Positions 41,983-53,893 are shown, counted from the first letter of the stretch. The stretch is 64,000 bases of DNA from Acidobacteriota bacterium (GCA_019239425.1 JAFAZX010000020.1:38178-102177); one strand, 5' to 3'. Translations and numbers: made by a program. The notes: generated by a model from the letters alone, not told the origin.

Positions 41983-42639
41983 ATGGTAGCCAGGGGCTAC
42001 GAGATCACGAACATCGTCGAGGCGCTGCGGGTCGGGAAGGGCCTCGCGGCGGGCGACTTCGACGACGCGGCGTGGCGGCGCGCGCGCGCGGCGCACATCG
42101 CGCGCTACTGGTCGGGCGAGGACGCGCCGCGCTCGCGCCGGGCCGAGGCGCGCGTCGTTTGGGACGCGGCGGGCCTCACCGTGCGCTTCGACTGCCGGCA
42201 GGAGGAGCCGCTCGTCGTCTCGACCGCGCCGCAGGTCGAACACAAGACTCTGAAGCTCTGGGATCGAGACGTGTGCGAAATCTTCATCACGCCCGAGACC
42301 GAGCGCATCAGGCACTACTACGAGTTCGAGGTGGCGCCGACGGGCGAGTGGATCGACCTCGCGCTCACCGTCACCGCGGAGGGGCGCGACACCGACTGGG
42401 ACTTCCACGCGGGGATGAGCGCCGCGGCGCGCGTCCGCCCCGGCGCGGTCACTTCGGGCCTGCGCGTCCCCTGGCAGGCGCTCGGGCGCACGCCGCGCGC
42501 GGGCGAGCGCTGGCGCTGCAACCTCTTCCGCTGCGTCGGCCAGGACCCGACCCGCGGCTACCTCGCCTGGCAACCCACGCACACGCCCGAGCCCGCCTTC
42601 CACGTCCCCGACAAGTTCGGCTGGATAGTTTTTAAGTGA
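41983..42639 (+). CDS. Carbohydrate-binding family 9-like protein
   Basis: A 218-aa beta-sandwich protein. The pattern matches DOMON/CBM9-like domains: a start with DDAAWRRAR, a strand ARVVWDAAGLTVRFDC, the central LKLWDRDVCEIFITPE, YYEFEVAPTGEWID, and the end RWRCNLFRC then FGWIVFK. Stand-alone members bind sugars or act as small beta-domain partners. There is no signal peptide from this start, so it is probably cytoplasmic. It is translationally coupled to the SLOG protein, which suggests a joint but unknown role. Confidence 0.8.
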   Translation: MVARGYEITNIVEALRVGKGLAAGDFDDAAWRRARAAHIARYWSGEDAPRSRRAEARVVWDAAGLTVRFDCRQEEPLVVSTAPQVEHKTLKLWDRDVCEIFITPETERIRHYYEFEVAPTGEWIDLALTVTAEGRDTDWDFHAGMSAAARVRPGAVTSGLRVPWQALGRTPRAGERWRCNLFRCVGQDPTRGYLAWQPTHTPEPAFHVPDKFGWIVFK

Positions 42640-42688
42640 GGGCGGGCCGCCGCCGGTCGGCCCTTAGACAAATAAAGGAAGACTCTCG

Positions 42689-43105
42689 ATGAATAGATTG
42701 AAGATCGCAGTTCTCTCCGTCGCACTCCTGTCCGTCAACGGCCTCGCGCAGGACGGCGCCACCTCCGTCTCCGGCACGTGGAAGGTGACCGGCGATGTCG
42801 TGGGGAACGCCATCGACTTAACCTGCACCTTCACGCAGGACGGCAAGAAGCTGTCCGGCTCGTGCAGGGAGGCGGGGTCGGACAAGTCGAACGCGCTGAC
42901 CGGCGACCTGGACGACAAGAAGGTGACGTGGAAGTTCGACGCCCTCTACAACGGCCAGACAATCACGCTCAACTTCTCGGGCACGCTCGACGGCCCCTCG
43001 AAGCTCAAGGGCGGCATCGACGTGCAGCCCTACGGGGTCGGCGGCGACTTCTCCGCCACGAAGGAAGAGGCCAAGAAGGAGGAGCCCAAAAAGCCGCAGG
43101 CGTAG
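42689..43105 (+). CDS. Small secreted beta-barrel-like protein
   Basis: A 138-aa protein with a signal peptide (1-21, NRLKIAVLSVALLSV, ending LAQ). A beta-rich core follows with the repeated pattern SGTWKVTGDV, DGKKLSGSC and KVTWKFDALYNG, then a lysine/glutamate-rich tail. The strand pattern resembles the lipocalin-like exported proteins at 57.8-58.9 kb, but I cannot assign a function. AAAGGAAG precedes the ATG. Confidence 0.7.
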   Translation: MNRLKIAVLSVALLSVNGLAQDGATSVSGTWKVTGDVVGNAIDLTCTFTQDGKKLSGSCREAGSDKSNALTGDLDDKKVTWKFDALYNGQTITLNFSGTLDGPSKLKGGIDVQPYGVGGDFSATKEEAKKEEPKKPQA

Positions 43106-43151
43106 ACGCCGCCCCGCCGACTCGCACGACTCCCCACCGTCGGCCCCTAAT

Positions 43152-43571
43152 TCACTTCAAGCCTTTCAGGTATTCCGTGAGCAGTGCGCGGTCGCCGTCT
43201 TCGTGGAGGCGGATGCCGAGGAGGAAGGCGGGGGAGGTCTGCCCTTCCTGTCCCTCTTCGAGGCGTTCGTAGCGGACGGGCGTGCCGTAGAGGCGCGCGC
43301 TCTGTTCGCCGAGCTTGAGCGTGACGCGGAGGGGGACGCCTTCGCCGACGAGGTAGCGTCCGCCGAGGTGGATGGCGGGCAGGATGACGCCGAGCCCGTC
43401 CCCGCTCACGTCGCGCGTGTGGCCGGCGACGCCGCCCGCGGGCGGCTGGCCCGGCGCCGGGTCGAGCAGAGAGACGAAGACCGCGAGGCGCACCCTGCGG
43501 CGCGGCGCCCTCCGCCGGTTGCCCACGAACTCGCGCAGGCGGCTCGCGATTGTGCGTAGTCGCTCCGGCAT
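43152..43571 (-). CDS. PilZ-domain protein (probable c-di-GMP binding)
   Basis: A 139-aa protein consisting almost only of a PilZ domain. The arginine motif is within NRRRAPRRRVRL (RxxxR) and the second motif is TRDVSGDGLGV (DxSxxG). Together these form the c-di-GMP binding site, so it could be an effector of the HD-GYP/GGDEF protein 8 kb away. The basic N-terminus may contact another protein. The stop of the following gene is one base upstream of this start (minus strand), suggesting cotranscription with the carboxypeptidase-regulatory-like protein. Confidence 0.82.
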   Translation of the reverse strand: MPERLRTIASRLREFVGNRRRAPRRRVRLAVFVSLLDPAPGQPPAGGVAGHTRDVSGDGLGVILPAIHLGGRYLVGEGVPLRVTLKLGEQSARLYGTPVRYERLEEGQEGQTSPAFLLGIRLHEDGDRALLTEYLKGLK

Positions 43572-43572
43572 C

Positions 43573-45525
43573 TCACTTATCCGGCGCGTCCACCTCCGCG
43601 CGGCCCGCCTCGCCCTCGCGCAGCGTGACGCGCGGCGCGGTCGCGGCGCGCCGCCTCAACTCCGCCTCTAACGAAGCCCCCGCGGCCGCGGGCGGCATCG
43701 CCACCACGACGTACTCGCCGGGCGCGCCGGAGACGCGGCACGTCCCGCCCTCGTCAGTCCGGCAGAAGAGCTGCGTCTGCGATGTCCACCTGGCCTGGTC
43801 GGAGGGCATGACGTAGATGCCGACGCCGACCCTGCGTCTCCTGTCGCCGCGCACCACCACGGTGAGCGCCGCGGGGTTGCGCGCGAAGACGACGTGAACG
43901 CCCTCAACCGTCGCGCCCTCGGTCAGCTCCAAAGGCTCGCGCGTCAGGTCTTTTCCGTTCCAGGTGACGGACTTGAGGTAGACTTCCCCTTCACCGCCGC
44001 CGACATACGCCTGGATCATGTAACGGCCGGAGGAGAGCCCCCCGACGTCGAACCGGCCGCCATCGATGCCCCCGCCCGCGGTCGTCCCCGTGTAGTCGAG
44101 CGCGCCCCCCTCGCCGACGCGCACCAGCGAGACCCGCCCGTAGCGCGGCTGCCCCACGCCTTCGATTGTGACCGTGCCCGTGACGTGCGCGCCCTCGGCC
44201 AGCTCGACGACGAACTCGGAAACGTCCCCGCCCGACACGTCGAGGTTGACGCGGGCGGGCGCGTGCGTGCGCCTGGGCCGGCGGGGGCGGTACGTGGAGG
44301 TGTTGCGGTTCTCGGCCGACGCCGCCACTTCGGGCACGGAGACGTTCGCGTTGTCGAGCATGGCGCTTACATCTTCGTACTCCTCGGGCGGCTTGACCTG
44401 GATGGTGTAGGCGCCGTCGGGAATCTCTTTGAGCTGCCAGCGCCCGGCCTCGTCGGTCGTCGTGGCGTTCGTCCCGGCGGAGTCGGAGTCGTAGTAGGAG
44501 AGCTGCGAGGAAGAATCGAGCGGGTCGTCGCGGCGCGAGATGGTGACGCGGGCGCGGGCGACGGGGGCGCCGCCGCGGCGCGCGCGCACGACGCCGTTGA
44601 CGGTGCGCAGGTTGCGCTCGGGGATGGTGATGTCGACGTCGGCGCGCTCCTCGCCGGCCTCGACTTTCACGGTGCCGGCCTCCTTCAAGTCGGTCGCCGA
44701 GGGGTAGAAGACCATGAGGAGCTGCTGCGTGAGCATCCCCCGGAACGCGCCCGAGATGTCGTCGCCGGGCGAGCCCGCGCCGGCGTCCGCGCCGTGGCTG
44801 ACCGCCTCGCTGACGCCGATGACGTACTCGCCCGGCGGCAGCCCCATCAGGCGGAACATGCCGCGGTCGTCCGTGCGCAGCCCCGCGAGCGCGGCCATCG
44901 AGCCGCCCGTCAGGTACTTCTGCAAGCGGCCGTCCGCGCCGCGGCGCATGGGCGAGATGGAGACGTTGACGGCCGCGTCGCCGTCGGCGTAGGAGACGCG
45001 CCCCGCGATGGTGGCGCCGCGGCGCGCGTGCACCGTCACGTTCGCGTCCTGCTTGCCGTCCACCTCGACGCGGTCGAAATACTTGCGCCCTTCGCCGAGG
45101 TCGGGCATGCCGGCGGGGCCTGCGGTGCGCATCACGTCGAGGCTGATGAAGCCGACGGGCGAGAGCACGCCGGGCACGTCCACGAAGGCGTAGTAGCTGC
45201 CGGCGCGCACGTTCGGGATGCGGAACTCGCCGCGTCCGTCAGTCAGGGCGCTGTACTCGCCGCGCCCGCCGCCCTCGGTGATGATGAGCATGACGCGCGC
45301 GCGCCGCACGGGCCGGCTCGTCTCGTCGTAGACGACGCGGCCGCGCACGACCGAGTCGTCGGGGGTGTCGTCGTCCTTCTTCTCACGCCGCGCCGCCGGC
45401 CCGTCCTGCGCGCGGCGGGGGCGGCGCGCGCTCCCGGCCTCGGCCGGCGCGAGCAGCGCGCAGGCGAGCGCGAAGAGCGCCGCGGCGGGCGCCAGCCACT
45501 TCGAGAGGGCGCGTGCTCTGTTCAT
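43573..45525 (-). CDS. Secreted multi-domain carboxypeptidase-regulatory-like protein
   Basis: A 650-aa protein with a signal peptide (1-31, LAPAAALFALACALLAPAEA). At least four transthyretin/Ig-like beta-sandwich modules of the carboxypeptidase-regulatory type follow; typical lines are VRGRVVYDETSRPVRRARV, GEFRIPNVRAGSYYAFV, FRLMGLPPGEYVIGV and RWQLKEIPDGAYTIQV. These modules are abundant in Acidobacteriota secreted proteins and mediate binding or scaffolding rather than catalysis. It probably heads an operon with the PilZ gene; the next gene upstream ends 24 bp away on the same strand. Confidence 0.82.
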   Translation of the reverse strand: MNRARALSKWLAPAAALFALACALLAPAEAGSARRPRRAQDGPAARREKKDDDTPDDSVVRGRVVYDETSRPVRRARVMLIITEGGGRGEYSALTDGRGEFRIPNVRAGSYYAFVDVPGVLSPVGFISLDVMRTAGPAGMPDLGEGRKYFDRVEVDGKQDANVTVHARRGATIAGRVSYADGDAAVNVSISPMRRGADGRLQKYLTGGSMAALAGLRTDDRGMFRLMGLPPGEYVIGVSEAVSHGADAGAGSPGDDISGAFRGMLTQQLLMVFYPSATDLKEAGTVKVEAGEERADVDITIPERNLRTVNGVVRARRGGAPVARARVTISRRDDPLDSSSQLSYYDSDSAGTNATTTDEAGRWQLKEIPDGAYTIQVKPPEEYEDVSAMLDNANVSVPEVAASAENRNTSTYRPRRPRRTHAPARVNLDVSGGDVSEFVVELAEGAHVTGTVTIEGVGQPRYGRVSLVRVGEGGALDYTGTTAGGGIDGGRFDVGGLSSGRYMIQAYVGGGEGEVYLKSVTWNGKDLTREPLELTEGATVEGVHVVFARNPAALTVVVRGDRRRRVGVGIYVMPSDQARWTSQTQLFCRTDEGGTCRVSGAPGEYVVVAMPPAAAGASLEAELRRRAATAPRVTLREGEAGRAEVDAPDK

Positions 45526-45549
45526 CTTCGTCGCGGTGCGGGCGCGTGC

Positions 45550-46335
45550 TTACTTCGAAGGCGAGAGCGGCTTGCCGCCCGCGTCCTTCTTCTGGATGCC
45601 GGACTTGTCGAGGTAGAACGAGAGGCGGCCCGTCCGCCCGTAGCGCTCCGGCTCCGCGCGCGCCGTGAAGGACTTCGAGTCGGCCGCCAGCTGGACGGCG
45701 AAGCGGTAGCCGGTCGTCTCCGCGCCGAGGATGTCCTGCGGGACGTAGCCGGCGCGGACGAGCGCGCCCAGGTCTCCGTAGCTGCCCGAGTTCTGCAGGG
45801 AGTAGGCGATCTGCGCGGCCTGTATGCGGCGGAGCATGTCTTCGGCGTCCTGCTCGTGGACGGCGATGCGCTGCTCGAAGAAGAACTTCTTGCCCTGCTT
45901 GCGGACGGTCTCGGCGTCGTCGCGGCTGCCGATGACCCACGCGCCGCGTTCGCGGATGAGATTCACCGGGTCGACCTTCGGCTCCTTCTCGGTGCCCGTC
46001 ATGACGAAGACGGTCGCCTCCTCGCCGGTCAACTGCTCGCCGGTGACGCGCGCCTCGGCGGGGACGGCGGGCGCGAGCCGCGCGAAGTCGGTCTGAAACT
46101 CCTTCAGCTCTTCGGCGTTGAGGGCCTCGACGGCCGGGCGGAGGATGGTAAGCAGCATGGCGTCGCGGAAGCGCGACTCCCTGAGCGCGGCGTAGTAGGC
46201 GCGCACCACGTCGGAGGGCGAGCCTTGCGCGGCCGGCGCCTTCGGCGCGTTCGCCTGCGCGCGCGCCGTCGCGCATGTGAAGGCGAGCAGGCAGAGTGCG
46301 AGCGTGAAAGTCTTGAGCTTCGTGCGTCTGTTCAT
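45550..46335 (-). CDS. Secreted protein with pilin-like C-terminal domain
   Basis: A 261-aa protein with a signal peptide (1-26, RRTKLKTFTLALCLLAF, ending ARA). The N-terminal half contains SPSDVVRAYYAALRESRF, like small SnoaL/NTF2-type domains. The C-terminal part (AAQIAYSLQNSGSYGDLGAL to GKPLSPSK) resembles the globular part of type II secretion/type IV pilins but lacks their N-terminal helix. Function unknown. ATG 46335 was chosen for the signal peptide; the open frame starts earlier without coding character. Confidence 0.65.
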   Translation of the reverse strand: MNRRTKLKTFTLALCLLAFTCATARAQANAPKAPAAQGSPSDVVRAYYAALRESRFRDAMLLTILRPAVEALNAEELKEFQTDFARLAPAVPAEARVTGEQLTGEEATVFVMTGTEKEPKVDPVNLIRERGAWVIGSRDDAETVRKQGKKFFFEQRIAVHEQDAEDMLRRIQAAQIAYSLQNSGSYGDLGALVRAGYVPQDILGAETTGYRFAVQLAADSKSFTARAEPERYGRTGRLSFYLDKSGIQKKDAGGKPLSPSK

Positions 46336-46471
46336 TTCGGGTGGCTCTTTCGGCAAGGCTGTTGGGGGAGGGACTGCGATGAAAGAAAACGGCTGACCGC
46401 GGGACTTTAGACATCCCACGGTCAGCCATTGTTCCACCCGCGCGCGCGCCGGGTCAAGCGGGCCGGCCCGC

Positions 46472-48922
<2,451 letters not shown>

Positions 48923-49035
48923 CTGAAGCGACCTCCGACAGAATTTTTGTGCGCCAACGGGAAGAGCTTTTAAGGGAACAAGGGAACAGTGGCGCTACTC
49001 TACACGCACGCGCGGCGCGGAAGCAAGCAGTGGAA

Positions 49036-49110
49036 GGTGCTGGGTGCTGGGTGCTGGGTGCTGGGTAGAACCCGCTTCTACCCAGCACCCAGCACCCAGC
49101 ACCCAGCACC
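49036..49110. repeat. Word-repeat hairpin H6 (GGTGCTG words)
   Basis: Five GGTGCTG/GGTAGAA words (49036-49070) face their exact complement (49076-49110): a perfect 35-bp stem with the 5-base loop CCCGC. It sits six bases after the stop of the kinase-like gene. Confidence 0.85.
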
Positions 49111-49115
49111 GCTCT

Positions 49116-50792
49116 TCAGGGCTTACAAACTTTGCAGGGGCGGTAGCCGGCGGCGTTGGCGGCGGCGGGCGAGTCGAAGTCCGCGCGCTGGCGCGCGGGG
49201 ACGCGCAAGGCCCAGTCGCAGTCGGGCAGGTGGTAGATGCCGAGGCTCGCGTTGCCGACGACGGGGCGCGTGGCGGCACTGGCGACGGGCGGCCGGGGCT
49301 TTGACGGCGCGGGCGCGGCCTTCGGCGGGCCGAAGAGCGGCGGCGGGGGCGGCGCCCCCTGCTTGCCGAAGAGCGACGGCGCGACCGGCGTGGGGCCGAG
49401 CCCCGGCGCGGGCGCGCCGCCCGCGGGCAGCGCCGTCTGCGTCGTCGTCTCGGCGTAGTAGACCGCGCGGAAGAGGCCGTAGAAGAGGAGGATCAGGAAG
49501 AGCGCGAAGAGCGTCAGCATCATCCCCGCGAACCCCTCCGCGCCGAAGGCCGACCAGACGTAGCGCAGCACGAAGTTGTGCAGCGGTATCCACCAGATGT
49601 AGCCGTACGAGTTGCCGAAGGCGCTCTTCGCGAAGTGCAGGGTGTTGCCGGTCAGGTCGCCCGGGTCGCGCGGCGCGACCGGCGCCGCCGCCTGCGCGCC
49701 GTGCGCGTTGAAGAGGCCTTGCACGGCCGCCGACTCCGGCGTCGCGGGCGTCTCGCGCCAGCGCTTCGGCGTGCGCCACTGGGTCTGGCCCTCGCCGCCG
49801 CGCGGCCACGGCGCGCGGGCCACCTCGCGCGTGCGCGCGCGCACCTCCATGTCGGCCGGCGCGTTCATCCAGCCGGGCAGGGTCGAGCGCGGCTCGACCA
49901 GCTCGGTCAGGGGCGGCGCGGACTCCGGCCCCGAAGCGCACGCCTCCCTGAGCGCCCCGGCCAGGCGCGCGTGCTCCTCGCCGATGGCCTCGACCTTCGG
50001 GAAGAGCGCCGACGCGCCCGGGTCTGCGAAGTCCGCGCGCGTGAAGAGGAGGTTCTCGTCGTGGTGCTCCTGCCAGAGCTGGGGCCGCTCGGCCAGACTG
50101 ATGAGCGAGAGGTAGACGACGAGCGCGGAGAAGTTGTCGGTGTCGGCCGTGAAGTGCGCCACGTCGCGCGCGGGGTGCTGGTAGTGCTGGTGGCCGACCT
50201 CGCTCGCCTTGAAGCCTTTGAGGGCGGGCACGTACATGCCGTCGAGGTCGACGAGCCGCAGGCGCCCGCCCTCGACGATGATGTTGCCGTGCTGCAAGTC
50301 GCCGTGCGCGACGTTCGCCTCGCGCAGCGCGGCGACGAGCCTGACCCACTCGTCGGCGAGGTGGAGCAGGGCCTCGCGCCGCCCGACGGCCTCGTCCAGG
50401 TAGACGTCGAGCGTCGGCCCCTCGACCCACTCCATGACGAGGACGGGGTAGCGACGGCCGGCGACGAGGATGCCCTTCGGGAGGTACTTGAAGCGCGGGA
50501 GCGCGGCGATGCGGTTGGCGTTGAGGTGCACGTCGAGCGCCTGGTAGCGCTCCTCGCGGTCGCCGAGGAAGCCGCGGAAGCAGCGCACGGCGAGCGTCTC
50601 GCCGCCGCCGTCGTCCGGGTTGAGCTTGAAGACGTAGGCGAACTGGCCCGACGTGACGAGCGGCATGCCGAGCCGGTCGACCGCCGGCAGCATCCGCTTC
50701 AGCGAGGGCTCCTCGAAGCAGACCAGGGGGCACTGCACCGCCTCCGCGTAGTGCCTCGCCGTGGGCCAGAAGTTTGTCGTCGCGTTCTGCAT
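49116..50792 (-). CDS. Membrane protein kinase-like protein with C-terminal zinc-binding domain
   Basis: A 558-aa protein. Residues 10-290 are a eukaryotic-type kinase fold with catalytic loop HGDLQHGN (163-170) and DLDG (182-185) in place of DFG. The usual VAIK lysine position reads AVRCF, so it appears to be Arg. A linker, one or two transmembrane segments (about 420-450), a proline-rich stretch and a final Cys/His module (YHLPDCDW then GYRPCKVC), like the Ada-type zinc-binding domain, follow. PP2C, vWA and zinc-ribbon genes come immediately upstream on the same strand. Kinase, PP2C and vWA together match the TerY-P phosphorylation triad. The start lacks a Shine-Dalgarno and lies beside hairpin H7. 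Confidence 0.8.
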   Translation of the reverse strand: MQNATTNFWPTARHYAEAVQCPLVCFEEPSLKRMLPAVDRLGMPLVTSGQFAYVFKLNPDDGGGETLAVRCFRGFLGDREERYQALDVHLNANRIAALPRFKYLPKGILVAGRRYPVLVMEWVEGPTLDVYLDEAVGRREALLHLADEWVRLVAALREANVAHGDLQHGNIIVEGGRLRLVDLDGMYVPALKGFKASEVGHQHYQHPARDVAHFTADTDNFSALVVYLSLISLAERPQLWQEHHDENLLFTRADFADPGASALFPKVEAIGEEHARLAGALREACASGPESAPPLTELVEPRSTLPGWMNAPADMEVRARTREVARAPWPRGGEGQTQWRTPKRWRETPATPESAAVQGLFNAHGAQAAAPVAPRDPGDLTGNTLHFAKSAFGNSYGYIWWIPLHNFVLRYVWSAFGAEGFAGMMLTLFALFLILLFYGLFRAVYYAETTTQTALPAGGAPAPGLGPTPVAPSLFGKQGAPPPPPLFGPPKAAPAPSKPRPPVASAATRPVVGNASLGIYHLPDCDWALRVPARQRADFDSPAAANAAGYRPCKVCKP

Positions 50793-50796
50793 AAAA

Positions 50797-50898
<102 letters not shown>

Positions 50899-50918
<20 letters not shown>

Positions 50919-51660
50919 CTATTCTCAAGACGGCCACGTCGTCGTCCTTCAGCCTCGCGGCGGCGCGCTCGCCGCGGACGAGTTCGGAGAGGGCGGTATT
51001 GTCCGACGCGGCGAGCAGAGAATCAAATCTCTCGGCCGCGGGGTCGCGCCGCGCGCTGGCGTCGAAGTACCAGGCGGAGAGCGCGTCCGTCATCAGGAGG
51101 AAGGTGTCGCCCGGCTCGGCGTGGCCCTCGCGCCCGACGAGCTTGGCGAGCGCCACCTCGCGCGCGCCGTTGCTCGAAGGCGCAAGCGGCGGGGCCGTGC
51201 CGAACTCGCCCGGCTCCGAGAGCGGGAAGGCGTTGAGCAGTTGCCCGCCCCGCCTCTGCACGAGGCACGAGTCGCCGAGCGCCACCGCGCGCCAGCTCAT
51301 CCCGCGCCCGCCCGCCTCAAGGCGCAGCCCGACGAAGGCCGCGAAAGACCCGGCCCGCCGCTTCTCCTCCGCGTACCACGAAAGCTTCCGCCCCTCCCAG
51401 GAGGCTTGCAGCCACTCGCCCTGCTCCTTCAGCCAGGGGCCGAACTCCTCAGCCGTCAGAGGCGCGCGCACCGCCCCGACCCACTCGGCCGCGAGCCGCG
51501 CCGCCCAGCGCCGCGCGTCGAAAGCCTCGGTCGCCCCGTCGGCCACCGCGAACCGCAGAGACCCGGCGTCGAACGCCACCGCGTCCTCACACTCCTCCGG
51601 CCCGCTGCCCTCCTTCGGCAGGATGAAGTGTCTGACCTGGACGCGACAGTGGTTACTCAT
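50899..51660 (-). CDS. PP2C-type protein phosphatase
   Basis: A 253-aa PP2C/SpoIIE-type serine/threonine phosphatase. Metal-binding acids are in ECEDAVAF, FAVADGATEAF (the DG motif), LLMTDALSAW and KDDDVAVL; the third motif reads DA in place of DG. It should remove phosphate put on by the adjacent kinase-like protein. It is short for a PP2C but has all core motifs. The gene lies between the vWA gene and the kinase gene, with a long hairpin element on each side. Its own stop codon lies inside the right arm of H7. The start at 51660 has no clear ribosome binding site. Confidence 0.85.
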
Positions 51661-51668
51661 GCCGAATC

Positions 51669-51775
51669 AAGTAGGCGGTAGGCAGATGGCAGCAGGCAGT
51701 CGCCCCGCGCTAAGAGATGTGAAAGGTTAATTCGGAGTTCTCGACTTAAGGTTCTTCAACTGCCTACCGCTCACT
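51669..51775. repeat. Word-repeat hairpin H8 (57-nt core family, decayed)
   Basis: The left arm is GTAGGCGGTAGGCAGATGGC and following words to 51700; the right arm is AACTGCCTACCGCTCACT from 51758. The interior 51701-51757 is 57 nt and begins CGCCCCGCG. The right arm contains the vWA stop codon. The arms are shorter and less perfect than H5/H7. Confidence 0.6.
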
Positions 51776-52628
51776 CTCCCATCCAGATGTGCGGGGGCAT
51801 GCCGGTGAGCGAGGTGCCGATCTCGTAGAACTGGACGACCGAGGAGGGGTCGGCGTTGAAGACGAAGCCGCGCGAGCCTTCGGCCGCGGGGACGCCGAGC
51901 TGCTGGGCGGCGCCGAGGAAGTTCTCGGGCAGCACGCTCGAAATGCGGAAGAGCGTGCGCGCGAAGTTGTCCCGGATGATCGACTCGTCCACGGGGTACT
52001 CGACCTTGCGCGAGCGGCTCGAAGAGACGTGGCAGTTGAAGAGCAGCACGCGGCCGTCGTCGGTGCCGAGCGACATCAGCGCCTGGCCGGCGTCGGTCGG
52101 GTCGCCGTCGCTCGACTCGCCGTCGGTCAGGTGGAGCACCGTCGGCGGGAAGCCGCGCGGGTGCTGCGCGAGCCAGCCCTGAATGATCTCGTGCGCGCGG
52201 CCCAGGGCGCGGCACATCGGCGTGCCGCCCTCGGCGTGCGCGTGCACCCAGATGGGGTAGCGCACGGGCGTCTCGACGTAGCCGCCCACGCCGTCGGGCA
52301 CGCGCCGGTAGCCCGACTCGATGCGCGCGGGGTTGTCGGCCACGGCCGAGACGGGCGCCACCGCCATCCCCGCCAGGGCGCCGCCCAGGCCGATGCCGAC
52401 CTGCCGGCCGTAGCCGACGACGGCGACGTGGTAGTAGTCGCGCACCTCCTCGGTCTTGGTGCAGCGGATGACGAGGTCGTGCAGCGCGTGGTTGACCGCG
52501 TTGGCGACGAAGTCCGCCTTGCGGCCCGAGCCCTCGCCGCCGAAAGGGTCGGCCATCGAGCCCGACTGGTCGAGCAGGAAGACGATGAGCGTCGGGTTGG
52601 CGCGCGTGATCTGTGCCGTGTATCCCAT
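51771..52628 (-). CDS. vWA-domain protein (TerY-like)
   Basis: A 285-aa single von Willebrand A domain. The metal-ion-dependent adhesion motif is DQSGSM in FLLDQSGSM, and the further site is in HLTDGESSDGD. TerY-type vWA proteins accompany a kinase and PP2C in stress-response gene sets, where phosphorylation of the complex is proposed. Here it sits directly upstream of the PP2C on the same strand. There is no signal peptide, so it acts in the cytoplasm. The start (ATG 52628) lies at the edge of hairpin H9 and lacks a Shine-Dalgarno. Confidence 0.85.
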   Translation of the reverse strand: MGYTAQITRANPTLIVFLLDQSGSMADPFGGEGSGRKADFVANAVNHALHDLVIRCTKTEEVRDYYHVAVVGYGRQVGIGLGGALAGMAVAPVSAVADNPARIESGYRRVPDGVGGYVETPVRYPIWVHAHAEGGTPMCRALGRAHEIIQGWLAQHPRGFPPTVLHLTDGESSDGDPTDAGQALMSLGTDDGRVLLFNCHVSSSRSRKVEYPVDESIIRDNFARTLFRISSVLPENFLGAAQQLGVPAAEGSRGFVFNADPSSVVQFYEIGTSLTGMPPHIWMGE

Positions 52629-52629
52629 A

Positions 52630-52750
52630 AGAAGCTGTCGGCGGTCGGCAGTCAGCTTTCAGCCAGACGAAAACCGCCGGGTTAAAATCAAGTCCCTTCT
52701 TCCGCCACCAAGCTTGGCTGAACGCTGAACGCTGAAAGCTGAGCGCTTTT
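52630..52750. repeat. Word-repeat hairpin H9 (CAGTCAGC words)
   Basis: The left arm 52630-52665 (TCGGCAGTCAGCTTTCAGCC) and right arm 52714-52750 (GGCTGAACGCTGAACGCTGA and following) can pair, though less perfectly than other copies. It fills the whole gap between the vWA and zinc-ribbon genes. Words and parts of the interior (GCCACCA) recur in H12. Confidence 0.6.
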
Positions 52751-53768
52751 AAGACGTGAAGGTGGTCGTCTGGAAGCCGCTGCGGCGCTCGCGCAGCAGG
52801 CCGAGGTAGATGTAGACGGCCAGCACGCTCAGCGTCGAGTTGATCATCCCGAGCACGGCCGACTGGAGGAGCTGCACCGGCAGCATTTCGAGCGGCGAGC
52901 TGGCGCCGTGCGAGAAGCTCCAGGAGATGAGCGCGTTGAGGACGAAGACGAGCACGCCCCAGAGGAAGAAGGTGACGAAGATGAGCCCCTTGTAACCCTT
53001 CGTCAGCCTGTTGCTCCGCTCCAGCGCCTCGATGGGGCCTAAGCCCTCGATGACCAGCGCGGGGACGCAGACGGCGAACATCAGGCTGAGGATGACGCCC
53101 GGCACGACGAGCAGCATGAAGCCCACGCCCGTCAGGATCGAGGAGACGAGCGTCACGAGGTAGACCTTCCACAGCACCTTCAGCCCGCGCCGCAGGCACG
53201 CGCCGGCCGAGGAGCGCCCCGCGCGCTGCAAGTCCACGACGGCGTAGACGAGCGAGGCCGACAGCAAGGCCCCGCAGGCTATCGCCAGCAGCCAGAGGAT
53301 CACGCCGCTCACGACCATGAGGGTTAAGAAGCCGGTGCCGGGGACGACCAGAGCGCCGCCGCCGCCGCCGCCGCCGGTGCCGTCCAACAGGGCGGCGGCC
53401 TGGCTCTGCCTGAAGGCGGTGACGCCGAACTGGATGAGCGCCTCCGGCACCATCGTCACCAGCACGAGGAGGCCGACCAGTGTGAAGTGCTTGCGGTAGA
53501 CGGCGAGCATCGGCGAGATGACGTCGCCCGCGCTCTTGAAGGGCGGCGAGGGGATGTCGTCGGCCGGCGACCAGTCGCCGCCCGGCGCGTCCGGCCCGGA
53601 CTCCGACCAGGACGAGGAGGGCGCGCCCTCCGTCCCGAAGGGGCGGCCGTGCGAGGGGTCTTCGGCGGCGGCGCCGTTGAAAGAGTAGAGGCGCGCGTCG
53701 CACATCTCGCAGGCGTCGGCGCCGGCGCGGTTGACGTGACCGCAGGCCGCGCATACGGGGTTACTCAT
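52749..53768 (-). CDS. Zinc-ribbon membrane protein at the head of the kinase/PP2C/vWA locus
   Basis: A 339-aa protein. The N-terminus is a four-cysteine zinc ribbon (CAACGH then CEMC, residues 5-22) followed by an acidic/Ser linker to about 75. A membrane domain of about six helices (85-335) resembles the DUF975/glycerophosphodiesterase-type membrane domains (YRKHFTLVGLLVLVTMVPEA, LMLLVVPGVILSLMFAVCVP). A seven-glycine run (near residue 130) comes from GCC/GGC triplets. It may anchor or receive the signal of the downstream vWA, PP2C and kinase genes, all on the same strand. Zinc-ribbon plus membrane proteins are frequent partners in such gene sets. Confidence 0.75.
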   Translation of the reverse strand: MSNPVCAACGHVNRAGADACEMCDARLYSFNGAAAEDPSHGRPFGTEGAPSSSWSESGPDAPGGDWSPADDIPSPPFKSAGDVISPMLAVYRKHFTLVGLLVLVTMVPEALIQFGVTAFRQSQAAALLDGTGGGGGGGALVVPGTGFLTLMVVSGVILWLLAIACGALLSASLVYAVVDLQRAGRSSAGACLRRGLKVLWKVYLVTLVSSILTGVGFMLLVVPGVILSLMFAVCVPALVIEGLGPIEALERSNRLTKGYKGLIFVTFFLWGVLVFVLNALISWSFSHGASSPLEMLPVQLLQSAVLGMINSTLSVLAVYIYLGLLRERRSGFQTTTFTS

Positions 53769-53893
53769 GAGGAAGCTCCTTACAGTCTGAGACTCTGGCG
53801 GCAGGATTCTCGAAGGCGCCGCGGCGCTCGTCGACGGGGCCGGCCGCGGCGCCCGAACAAATATCCAACGCCGCCCCGCCGCCTGTCAATAAA

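Noticed and set aside
43894..46410. 838-aa rightward open frame
   Set aside because: It is a shadow of the leftward carboxypeptidase-regulatory-like gene and its neighbour; low-complexity Arg/Ala/Gly sequence, no start signal.
49036..49110. Tandem GGTGCTG words considered as a CRISPR or minisatellite
   Set aside because: There are no spacers; the words form one perfect hairpin and match other intergenic elements.
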